A stretch of DNA of 12,468 nt from Oscillospiraceae bacterium. Lineage in GTDB: Bacteria > Bacillota > Clostridia > Oscillospirales > Ruminococcaceae. Below are positions 6,279 to 12,468 of the stretch, in pieces. The notes below the pieces were generated by a model, which saw only the letters and a program-made list of their open reading frames with translations, was not told where the DNA came from and made no database searches. The DNA lies in assembly GCA_016295545.1 (NCBI GenBank), contig JAEDLA010000017.1, positions 1 through 12,468 on the forward strand. The letters run 5' to 3'. Each line of letters begins with the position of its first letter. Within the stretch, counting starts at the first letter, position 1. The translations under genes were made by a program, and so were the position numbers.

Positions 6279-6611
6279 ATGGAAACGAAAAATTCTGTAA
6301 AGAGCAGACTTAAAATATCTGAAGATGTAATACTTACCGTAGCAAGGCTTGCTGCCCTTGACGTCAAAGGGGTGGCAGGTCTTGACGGAGAAATGAATGC
6401 CGTAAACAAGCTTCTGAACAATAGACCAGTTTCAATTACACCTATGGGCGATGTGGCTGCTGTTGATGTGAAAATAATCGTCTCAGGCGATGCAAAAGCC
6501 AGCGCCACAGCCTTAGCCGTACAGCAGGCTGTTAAGGAAGATGTTCAGAATATGACAGGTATTGCAGTTGCACAGGTGAACGTCTATATCAACGGCGTTA
6601 AGTATGAATAA
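6279..6611 (+). CDS. yqhY: Asp23/Gls24 family protein, YqhY-like
   Basis: This 110-residue protein belongs to the Asp23 (DUF322) family. The N-terminal LKISEDVILTVARLAALDVKG-type segment starts at residue 11 and the hallmark VKGVAGLDG is at 29-37. The C-terminal VQNMTGIAVAQVNVYINGV pattern (89-107) fits the family well. There is no signal peptide or membrane helix, so it should be cytosolic or membrane-associated through partners. In B. subtilis, yqhY sits after accB-accC and before nusB and has been linked to acetyl-CoA carboxylase and lipid homeostasis. Here it keeps its place beside nusB, but accB and accC are not adjacent. It is the first gene of the operon. B. subtilis YqhY is somewhat longer (about 135 residues). 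The biochemical role remains unclear. Confidence 0.9.
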   Translation: METKNSVKSRLKISEDVILTVARLAALDVKGVAGLDGEMNAVNKLLNNRPVSITPMGDVAAVDVKIIVSGDAKASATALAVQQAVKEDVQNMTGIAVAQVNVYINGVKYE

Positions 6612-6628
6612 AAATTAGGAGTGGTTAA

Positions 6629-7045
6629 ATGACAAGACGTGAAATCAGAGACAGCGCCTTTAAGCTGGTTTTTGAACAGCTTCTGCGCAGTGATGACATT
6701 CAGGAGCTTTACGAGATTGCAGAGGAGATAGATGAGATCACCGTTAATGATGAGGTGAAAAAGCTTGTTGACGGAACTCTTGCCCATAAGGACGAGCTTG
6801 ATAATATAATCTCCGGCTACAGCAAGTCAAGAAGCATTTCAAGAATCTCAAAGATAAACCTTGCGATTCTCAGAATTGCCCTTTATGAATCCATATATGA
6901 CGACAATACTCCCATGAATGCGGCTATCAGCGAAGCAATAAAGCTTTCAATGACATATACTTATCAGGAGGACACCTCCTTTATCAACGGCGTTCTCGGA
7001 GCTTTCTCCCGTGACCGCAGCGGAGAAGTGAAGGAAAATGCCTGA
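6629..7045 (+). CDS. nusB: Transcription antitermination factor NusB
   Basis: NusB is a small all-helical RNA-binding protein. With NusE (ribosomal protein S10) it binds boxA RNA and promotes processive transcription of rRNA operons. The product has 138 residues, normal for the family. Visible family features are the arginine-rich N-terminus TRREIRDSAFKLVFEQ (residues 2-17), the ISKINLAILRIALYE helix (73-87), the PMNAAISEAIKL segment (95-106) and the SFINGVLGA motif (117-125). The ribosome site AGGAG at 6617-6621 is seven bases from the ATG. The last eight bases overlap the start of the TsaD-like gene. The yqhY-nusB pairing matches the conserved Firmicutes order. Confidence 0.96.
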   Translation: MTRREIRDSAFKLVFEQLLRSDDIQELYEIAEEIDEITVNDEVKKLVDGTLAHKDELDNIISGYSKSRSISRISKINLAILRIALYESIYDDNTPMNAAISEAIKLSMTYTYQEDTSFINGVLGAFSRDRSGEVKENA

Positions 7046-8009
7046 ATTTCTTGGGATAGATACAAGCAACTATACAACCTCTGCCGCTGTTTTCAGCAGC
7101 GGAGATATGAAAATAGTTCAGCAGAAAAAGCTTTTGCCCGTTAAACCGGGTGAAGCAGGTCTGAGACAGAGTGACGCTGTTTTCCACCATACAAAGCAGC
7201 TGCCTGAAATGATAGAATTGCTGTACGCTGAGGGGACGCTCAGTGCTCCGGCGGCAGTTTCAGCGTCAGTACGTCCGAGAAATGCAGACGGCTCATATAT
7301 GCCCTGCTTTCTCTGCGGAGAGGGCTTCGCACGTTCACTGGCGGCAGTTAACAGCATTCCCTTTTACTCCACGTCACACCAGACCAATCATATCCTTGCC
7401 GCCCTTTATTCAGCAGGAAAAACGGAGCTTATACGGCAGAAATTCATTGCCTTTCATGTAAGCGGAGGTACTACCGACTGCCTGCTGTGTGAGCCTGATG
7501 AGGAAAATGTGCTGAAAATCAGCGAGCTTTCAGCCTCTCTTGACCTGAAAGCCGGACAGGCTGTGGACAGAACAGGACTTATGCTCGGACTTGATTTTCC
7601 CTGCGGCAGACAGCTTGAAAAGCTTGCGGAAAAAAGCTCCGCAGAATTTAAAATCAGACCGGTTATCCGAAACGGCAGCTGCTGTCTTTCGGGACTGGAG
7701 AATCAGTGCAGGAAAATGCTTGATTCAGGAGCTTCACCGGAGGATACTGCAAAATACTGCCTTGAATTTATCGGAGAATCGGTAATTGCAATGGCTGCCT
7801 GCGCTGTGGAAAAGTGCGGAGAACTGCCCCTTATCTTTGCCGGCGGTGTTATGTCGGATATGCTCATACGGCGGAAAATTATTTCCCGTTTTGAAAACAG
7901 AGCCGCCTTTGCTGAACCGGAATTTTCCTGCGATAACGGTGCAGGAACGGCAATATTTGCCTATATTAAATATATTAGCAGAACAGGAGAAAAATCATGC
8001 CTGTTTTAA
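7038..8009 (+). CDS. TsaD/Kae1-like (former M22 peptidase family) paralogue, function uncertain
   Basis: This 323-residue protein has the ASKHA-type fold signature of TsaD/Kae1, the enzyme that transfers threonylcarbamoyl to tRNA A37. The metal-binding residues are present: H114 and H118 (SHQTNH) and D299 (CDNGAG), matching H111, H115 and D300 of E. coli TsaD. Other matching segments are VSGGTTD (141-147), GLDFPCGRQLEKLA (184-197), LSGLE (217-221) and FAGGV (267-271). However, the N-terminal motif ETSCDET of true TsaD is DTSNYTT (8-14), losing its acidic pair. The usual GPGLVGSL-like loop is replaced by RPRNADGSYMPCF (79-91). This makes it a divergent paralogue rather than the housekeeping TsaD, which is presumably encoded elsewhere. 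It occupies the place of folD in the Bacillus order, overlaps nusB by eight bases and xseA by 13, and is cytosolic. The activity is unknown. Confidence 0.85.
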   Translation: MPEFLGIDTSNYTTSAAVFSSGDMKIVQQKKLLPVKPGEAGLRQSDAVFHHTKQLPEMIELLYAEGTLSAPAAVSASVRPRNADGSYMPCFLCGEGFARSLAAVNSIPFYSTSHQTNHILAALYSAGKTELIRQKFIAFHVSGGTTDCLLCEPDEENVLKISELSASLDLKAGQAVDRTGLMLGLDFPCGRQLEKLAEKSSAEFKIRPVIRNGSCCLSGLENQCRKMLDSGASPEDTAKYCLEFIGESVIAMAACAVEKCGELPLIFAGGVMSDMLIRRKIISRFENRAAFAEPEFSCDNGAGTAIFAYIKYISRTGEKSCLF

Positions 8010-9202
8010 CAGTTGCACAGATAAACAGATATATCAGCTTTAAAATAAAAGAGGACAAAAATTTACAGGGCATTATGGTAAGGGGAGAAATCTCGAATTT
8101 CACTTGCCATTACCGTTCCGGACACCTCTATTTTACGCTGAAAGACAAGGACTGCGCCCTGAAAGCAGTAATGTTTGCTTCGGCAGCTTCACGCCTTAAA
8201 TTCCAGCCGGAGGACGGCATGGCTGTAATAGTTTCCGGCAGTATTTCGGTCTATGAAAGAGACGGCGCATATCAGCTCTATGTCACTGATATTCAGCCGG
8301 ACGGTGCCGGTGCGGCAAGCGTTGCTCTTGAACAGCTGAAAAAAAAGCTGTCAAAGGAGGGCATTTTCGATACGGCGCACAAGCGTCCTCTCCCTGTCAT
8401 GCCGGCAAAAATCGGAGCAGTTACCTCGGTCAGCGGAGCAGCTGTACGTGATATTGTCAACGTGCTTTCACGCCGCTATCCCATAGGGGAGCTATATCTT
8501 GCAAATGCCCTTGTTCAGGGAGAAAATGCCCCTGATTCAATTTGCAGAGGAATACTGAAAGCAGAAGCGGCAGGCTGTGATGTAATAATCGTAGGCAGAG
8601 GGGGCGGCTCGTCAGAGGATCTGAATGCCTTTAATTCGGAAAAGGTCGCCTATGCCATTTACAACTGCAAGGTGCCTGTAATTTCCGCAGTGGGACATGA
8701 AACCGATTTCACAATAGCTGACCTTGCGGCTGATATGAGAGCACCTACGCCCTCAGCGGCGGCAGAGCTTGCCGCACCGCAGGTTCAGCAGTTTTATGAA
8801 AAGCTTGAAATACTTGAACGGCGCATGAAAAACGGCGCACTTGCTGTAACGGACAGGGCAGGGGACAGACTTGTTTCCCTGAACAGCCGGCTTTCGGTGC
8901 AGTCTCCGGAAAACCGCCTGAAAATAGGCGGCGAACGGCTTGGAGGACTTGAAAAGCGGCTGGAGCTTGCTGTTATGAAATTAATTGCAGACCGTGAACA
9001 GCTTCTTGCACGCAGAGCCGCACAGCTTGACAGTCTCAGTCCGCTGAAAGTGCTGTCAAGAGGATATTCCCTTGTTTATCAGGGAGAAAAGCTCCTGAGC
9101 ACTGCGGAATCCCTCAGCTGCGGCGATAAGGTGAGGATAAGATTCGGCACAGGTGAAGCAGAAGCGGAAATCATCGGAGTTAAGGAAAATAATGAAAACT
9201 AA
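7997..9202 (+). CDS. xseA: Exodeoxyribonuclease VII large subunit
   Basis: XseA is the catalytic subunit of exonuclease VII, which degrades single-stranded DNA from both ends and works in the cytoplasm with several XseB copies. The product has 401 residues, shorter than E. coli (about 456) but normal for clostridial forms. An OB-fold DNA-binding domain covers about residues 1-100 (GIMVRGEISNFTCHYRSGH, then YFTLKD). The catalytic core contains TSVSGAAVRDIVNVL (from about 139), GRGGGSSEDL (200-209), GHETDFT (233-239) and APTPSAAAELA (249-259). A helical coiled-coil-like region rich in E, L and R follows, ending in a conserved LSRGYSLVY segment. The start at 7997 has AGGAG at 7985-7989 and overlaps the upstream gene by 13 bases. 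xseB follows after 12 bases. Confidence 0.96.
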   Translation: MPVLTVAQINRYISFKIKEDKNLQGIMVRGEISNFTCHYRSGHLYFTLKDKDCALKAVMFASAASRLKFQPEDGMAVIVSGSISVYERDGAYQLYVTDIQPDGAGAASVALEQLKKKLSKEGIFDTAHKRPLPVMPAKIGAVTSVSGAAVRDIVNVLSRRYPIGELYLANALVQGENAPDSICRGILKAEAAGCDVIIVGRGGGSSEDLNAFNSEKVAYAIYNCKVPVISAVGHETDFTIADLAADMRAPTPSAAAELAAPQVQQFYEKLEILERRMKNGALAVTDRAGDRLVSLNSRLSVQSPENRLKIGGERLGGLEKRLELAVMKLIADREQLLARRAAQLDSLSPLKVLSRGYSLVYQGEKLLSTAESLSCGDKVRIRFGTGEAEAEIIGVKENNEN

Positions 9203-9214
9203 CCGGAGGATAAT

Positions 9215-9409
9215 ATGACCTTTGAGGAAAATATGAAAAAGCTTGGCACTATTGTAACTGAGCTTGAAAAGGGAGATATTCCCCTTGAAAAAGCAGTGGA
9301 GCTTTACGGCGAGGGCATGAAGCTTTCAGCAGAATGCAGAACTCAGCTTGAAAAGGCTCAGCTGAAAATTACCGGAGACGGTACTGCACAGACTTCGGAG
9401 GAGGAATAA
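9215..9409 (+). CDS. xseB: Exodeoxyribonuclease VII small subunit
   Basis: This 64-residue acidic protein is the small subunit of exonuclease VII and forms helical hairpins that bind the coiled-coil region of XseA. The family pattern is complete: TFEENMKKLGTIVTELEKGD (residues 2-21), then IPLEKAVELYGEGMKL (22-37) and a second helix with CRTQLEKAQLKI (41-52). The tail is short and acidic. CGGAGGA at 9204-9210 is the ribosome site for the ATG at 9215. It is followed after five bases by ispA, whose own ribosome site (GGAGGAGGA, 9397-9405) lies inside the end of xseB. Confidence 0.95.
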   Translation: MTFEENMKKLGTIVTELEKGDIPLEKAVELYGEGMKLSAECRTQLEKAQLKITGDGTAQTSEEE

Positions 9410-9414
9410 CGGCA

Positions 9415-10308
9415 ATGAGCAGAGAATTTGATGAAAAGCTAAGGCAGTATATCAGCCTGACAGAGGACAGCCTGAAAGAATACAACGGGCTTACTCCTGA
9501 AACAGAGCCGCAGAAAAGCCTTATCACCGCAATGAATTATTCCCTTGATGCCGGAGGAAAGCGAATCCGTCCGGTGCTGGTGTATGCTTTCTGTGAGCTT
9601 TTCGGCGGAGATCTCCGCAAGGCGAAAGCACCTGCCTGTGCAATTGAAATGATACATACCTTTTCGCTTATCCACGATGACCTGCCGGCAATGGACAATG
9701 ACGATTTCAGGCGTGGAAAGCCCTCCTGCCACAAGGCATTCGGCGAAGCTGCGGCAATACTGGCAGGTGATGCCCTTTCGGTACTGCCCTATGAGATAAT
9801 CGCTGACGATGACAGCCTTACAGCTGAGCAGAAAGTTAAGATCATTTCCCGTCTTTCAAAGGCAGTGGGAAGAAGCGGCATGATAGGCGGACAGGTCATA
9901 GATATGGAAAACGAGAGCCGCAATGACGTGGACGAAGCAAATCTCCGCAATATGTACCGCTGCAAAACAGGCGAGCTTATTGCCATTTCATGCATAATGG
10001 GCGGTATCTGCGCCGGAGCTGACGATGCTCAGCTGGACATTGCCGCAGAATATGCTTTCAGGCTTGGACTTGCTTTCCAGATAATTGATGATATTCTTGA
10101 TGTTACAGGCAGTCAGGAGGTTCTGGGCAAGCCTGTGGGAAGTGATGCGGAGGAGAATAAAACTACCTTCGTAACCCTTTACGGAGTTGAAGGAGCACAG
10201 AAAATCGCCGATGAGATTACCGGTGAAGCTATGGAGCTTCTTAATAAATTTGAAAATAATGCATTTCTTGCAGAACTTACTGAAATGCTTTTAAAACGAA
10301 AAAATTAG
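9415..10308 (+). CDS. ispA: Farnesyl/geranyl diphosphate synthase (short-chain polyprenyl synthase)
   Basis: This cytosolic enzyme condenses dimethylallyl or geranyl diphosphate with isopentenyl diphosphate, normally to C15 farnesyl diphosphate, for undecaprenyl carrier and quinone-type lipids. It has 297 residues, as in bacterial IspA. The first aspartate-rich motif DDLPAMDNDD is at 88-97 in the bacterial form with a two-residue insertion. The second, DDILD, is at 225-229. GGKRIRP (residues 48-54) and the GGQVIDM segment are also typical. F83, five residues before the first motif, is a bulky residue consistent with a short chain-length product. Dxs, the first enzyme of the same precursor pathway, is encoded directly after it. 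Chain length is inferred, not proven. Confidence 0.94.
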   Translation: MSREFDEKLRQYISLTEDSLKEYNGLTPETEPQKSLITAMNYSLDAGGKRIRPVLVYAFCELFGGDLRKAKAPACAIEMIHTFSLIHDDLPAMDNDDFRRGKPSCHKAFGEAAAILAGDALSVLPYEIIADDDSLTAEQKVKIISRLSKAVGRSGMIGGQVIDMENESRNDVDEANLRNMYRCKTGELIAISCIMGGICAGADDAQLDIAAEYAFRLGLAFQIIDDILDVTGSQEVLGKPVGSDAEENKTTFVTLYGVEGAQKIADEITGEAMELLNKFENNAFLAELTEMLLKRKN

Positions 10309-10314
10309 TTTCTG

Positions 10315-10320
10315 AAGGAG
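10315..10320 (+). promoter_or_regulatory. Shine-Dalgarno-like AAGGAG with no well-placed dxs start
   Basis: AAGGAG ends directly against the in-frame TTG at 10321 (no spacing) and lies 48 bases before the likely dxs ATG at 10369. At a usable distance it only fits a GTG at 10332 that opens a two-codon frame (GTG GGA TAA). It therefore does not explain dxs initiation in a standard way. Confidence 0.45.
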
Positions 10321-10368
10321 TTGCGGAAGCGGTGGGATAAACCCCATTCGTGCCTGCTTTATGAAAAA

Positions 10369-12261
10369 ATGAAGGAAAATAAAAATCAGGAGGACAGGGC
10401 TTTTCTCAGGGACCTTGTCCTGCCGGACGATCTGAAAAATCTTACCATACGGCAATGCCACTTTTTGTGCAGTGAGATAAGGAATATCCTTATCTCCACC
10501 GTATCAAAAACAGGAGGACACCTTGCTTCAAATTTAGGTGTTGTGGAGCTTACAATGGCTATTCACAGAAATTTCAACTCTCCTGAGGATAAAATCGTAT
10601 GGGACGTGGGACACCAGTCCTATGTACACAAGCTTCTTACCGGACGAGCCGGACAATTCTCCACCCTGAGACAGGAGGACGGCATTTCGGGATTTCCCAA
10701 GCCGGACGAGTCGGAGCATGATACATTTATAAGCGGTCACAGCAGTACATCAGTATCCGTAGCCTGCGGAATAGCCGAAGCAATGAAGCATCAGGGCAAG
10801 GATAACTATACCATTGCTGTAATAGGTGACGGCGCCATGACCGGAGGTATGTTCTATGAAGCAATGAACAACGCCGGAAAATTAAAGAATTTCATTGTCA
10901 TACTCAATGATAATAATATGTCAATTTCCAAGAACGTGGGAGCAATGTCACGCTATCTGACACAGCTGAGAAATACTGAAAAGTATATCAATACAAAGAG
11001 AGCTGTTGAAAAGACGCTGCTTAATATTCCGGTGCTTGGTGCGCCTGTGGCAAAGGGAATCAAAAATGCAAAGGATTCCGTAAAAAACAGGATTCTTGAG
11101 CAGAGCACCATGTTCGAGGATATGGGCTTCATCTATCTGGGACCTGTAAACGGTCACAGCCTGACGGAGCTTGACGAGGTTATCCAAATTGCCAAATCCT
11201 ATGACAGACCGGTGTTCATTCACGCTAAGACAGTCAAGGGAAAGGGCTATATTCCGGCGGAAAAGAATCCCGGAGAATATCACGGCATTTCAAAATTCGA
11301 CATTGTTACAGGCAATCCGGAGGTCTCAGCAGATGAATGCTACTCTACAGTTTTCGGCAGGGAGCTTGTTAAGTTAGGTGAAAATGACGACAGGATCTGT
11401 GCAATTACAGCGGCTATGAAGTACGGCACCGGGCTCCAGTTCTTTGCTTCGGCATTTCCCGACCGATTCTATGATGTGGGAATCGCTGAACAGCACGCAG
11501 TAACCTTTGCCGGCGGTCTTGCTTCAATGGGACAGATTCCGGTGTTTGCAGTTTACTCAACATTCTTACAGCGCTCCTACGACCAGATTATTCATGACGC
11601 AGCAATAGGAAAGCTTCATATTGTGCTTGCTGTTGACCGTGCAGGCGTTGTAGGTGAGGACGGCGAAACTCATCAGGGACTTCTTGATGTGCCAATGCTC
11701 AGCTCTGTTCCGGGAACGGTGATATATTCTCCCGCCTGCTACGAGGAAGTGAGAATGTGCCTGAAAAAGGCTGTATATGAGGATAAATGCATTGCCGCAG
11801 TACGCTATCCCAGAGGTGCGGACGACTCCGTTTTTGACAAGAGCAGTCTTAATACGGAGTATACACTGACTGAAAGCGGAAACAGCGAAATACTGATTAT
11901 TTCCTACGGCAGGGTGTATAACGAGGTCTGTAAGGCTAAGACTGTTCTTGACGGCGACAATATTTCAGCTGACCTGCTGAAGCTGACAAAAATTTATCCT
12001 GTAGCCGATGAGCTTGTGGATATTGCAATGAAATACCGCTGTGTGATATTCTTTGAGGAGAGCATGGGAAGCGGCTCAATATCTGAAAAATTCGGCAGTA
12101 TGCTGGCTGAGCGCTCTTATAATGGCAGCTACAGCACTGTAACAGCCGATGACTTTATGAAGCAGGCTTCTGTGAAGTCATGTCTCAGCAAGCTTGGACT
12201 GAGCTGTGAGAAAATCACGGAATATGTGAGAAAAAGGAGCTTTACCGATGTCAAGGCTTGA
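10369..12261 (+). CDS. dxs: 1-deoxy-D-xylulose-5-phosphate synthase
   Basis: Dxs joins pyruvate and glyceraldehyde 3-phosphate, with thiamine diphosphate and Mg, to make DXP. This is the first step of the non-mevalonate isoprenoid pathway, in the cytosol. From the ATG at 10369 it has 630 residues (B. subtilis about 633, E. coli 620). Visible motifs are SKTGGHLASNLG with H51, WDVGHQSY with H82, the cofactor motif GDGAMTGG with D154 and its partner N182 in NDNNMS, GIAEQHAVTFAGG with catalytic-type E374, and RAGVVGEDGETHQG in the central domain. A C-terminal transketolase domain follows. The frame stays open to a TTG at 10321 (646 residues), but that codon abuts the AAGGAG with no spacing, and the extra 16 residues do not look like Dxs. 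The chosen ATG also lacks a good ribosome site, so the start is uncertain. The 3' end overlaps tlyA by 14 bases. Confidence 0.93.
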   Translation: MKENKNQEDRAFLRDLVLPDDLKNLTIRQCHFLCSEIRNILISTVSKTGGHLASNLGVVELTMAIHRNFNSPEDKIVWDVGHQSYVHKLLTGRAGQFSTLRQEDGISGFPKPDESEHDTFISGHSSTSVSVACGIAEAMKHQGKDNYTIAVIGDGAMTGGMFYEAMNNAGKLKNFIVILNDNNMSISKNVGAMSRYLTQLRNTEKYINTKRAVEKTLLNIPVLGAPVAKGIKNAKDSVKNRILEQSTMFEDMGFIYLGPVNGHSLTELDEVIQIAKSYDRPVFIHAKTVKGKGYIPAEKNPGEYHGISKFDIVTGNPEVSADECYSTVFGRELVKLGENDDRICAITAAMKYGTGLQFFASAFPDRFYDVGIAEQHAVTFAGGLASMGQIPVFAVYSTFLQRSYDQIIHDAAIGKLHIVLAVDRAGVVGEDGETHQGLLDVPMLSSVPGTVIYSPACYEEVRMCLKKAVYEDKCIAAVRYPRGADDSVFDKSSLNTEYTLTESGNSEILIISYGRVYNEVCKAKTVLDGDNISADLLKLTKIYPVADELVDIAMKYRCVIFFEESMGSGSISEKFGSMLAERSYNGSYSTVTADDFMKQASVKSCLSKLGLSCEKITEYVRKRSFTDVKA

Positions 12262-12468
12262 CAGTGAGCTTGTGGCAAGGGGGATTTTCCGCAGCCGTAC
12301 AAAAGCAAAGGAAATGATAAAAGCCGGAGCAGTTGCAGTCAACGGAAAAGTAGCTGACAGGCCTTCCATGACCGTTTCTGACAGCGATGATATTGAATCT
12401 CTGTCTGTTGAAAAGCAGTATGTGGGACGTGGTGCGCTTAAACTGAAAAAGGCGGCTGAATGCTTCGG
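12248..12468 (+). CDS. tlyA: TlyA family rRNA 2'-O-methyltransferase / S4-domain protein (5' part only)
   Basis: The first 73 codons of a gene that leaves the window on the right are present, with no stop. The translation begins MSRLDSELVARGIFRSRTKA and is an S4 RNA-binding domain: RLDSELVARG, then SRTKAKEMIKAGAVAVNGK (residues 16-34). It continues into YVGRGALKLKKA, the junction typical of TlyA (usually VSRGGLKLEKA), which leads into a FtsJ-like methyltransferase domain. TlyA proteins methylate 16S and/or 23S rRNA; older annotations call them hemolysins. AGGAG at 12235-12239 lies eight bases before the ATG, and the start overlaps dxs by 14 bases. The position after dxs matches yqxC of B. subtilis. 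The usual second serine of the SRGG element is G here (VGRG). Confidence 0.92.
   Translation, partial: MSRLDSELVARGIFRSRTKAKEMIKAGAVAVNGKVADRPSMTVSDSDDIESLSVEKQYVGRGALKLKKAAECF

Noticed and set aside
6035..6508. 157-codon open frame on the minus strand across the spoIIIAH end, promoter and yqhY
   Set aside because: It would cross a strong sigma-A promoter and two recognised genes, and its sequence does not resemble a known protein. It is a shadow frame.
10309..10368. Thiamine-type riboswitch or attenuator before dxs
   Set aside because: The interval is only about 60 bases. No TPP-type conserved elements, no strong stem and no T-run terminator are visible.
1..12468. CRISPR array, insertion sequence, prophage, tRNA or rRNA, or a defence system
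   Set aside because: No regularly spaced direct repeats, transposase or integrase motifs, terminal inverted repeats, or tRNA/rRNA-like sequence was seen. All the main open frames match core sporulation, transport or housekeeping families, in close-packed operons.

Overview
The window reads as ordinary chromosome from a spore-forming Gram-positive anaerobe of the class Clostridia. A Ruminococcus-like (Oscillospiraceae) source is my best guess. The reasons are a complete eight-gene spoIIIA operon, strong Shine-Dalgarno sites, sigma-A and sigma-E type promoters, and a gene order close to the Bacillus subtilis block spoIIIA - yqhY - nusB - xseA - xseB - ispA - dxs - tlyA. The genus is an inference; no rRNA gene is present. 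Every gene lies on the + strand, and the coding density is very high.

Region 1 (1-1396): the 3' end of a MalF-type permease gene and a complete MalG-type permease gene of a carbohydrate ABC importer, closed by a very clean intrinsic terminator. Region 2 (1410-6173): a sigma-E-like promoter, then spoIIIAA, AB, AC, AD, AE, AF, AG and AH, tightly packed or overlapping. These encode the mother-cell half of the channel ('feeding tube') that joins mother cell and forespore after engulfment. Region 3 (6174-12468): a strong sigma-A promoter with a dyad in its leader, then a housekeeping operon: yqhY (Asp23 family), nusB, a divergent TsaD/Kae1 paralogue, xseA, xseB, ispA, dxs and the start of tlyA, which runs off the window.

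The third operon combines transcription antitermination (NusB), DNA end processing (exonuclease VII), isoprenoid precursor synthesis (Dxs, IspA) and rRNA modification (TlyA). The set is conserved as a neighbourhood rather than as one pathway. The main departures from the Bacillus order are that accB/accC are absent between spoIIIAH and yqhY, and that a TsaD-like gene sits where folD lies in B. subtilis.

I found no mobile element, CRISPR array, tRNA, rRNA, phage gene or clear new system. The points most worth a second look are the TsaD paralogue with an altered N-terminal active-site motif, the promoter and dyad upstream of yqhY, the poorly defined dxs start, and the cysteines in the SpoIIIAG and SpoIIIAH ring domains. 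No stretch longer than 300 bases lacks a gene.
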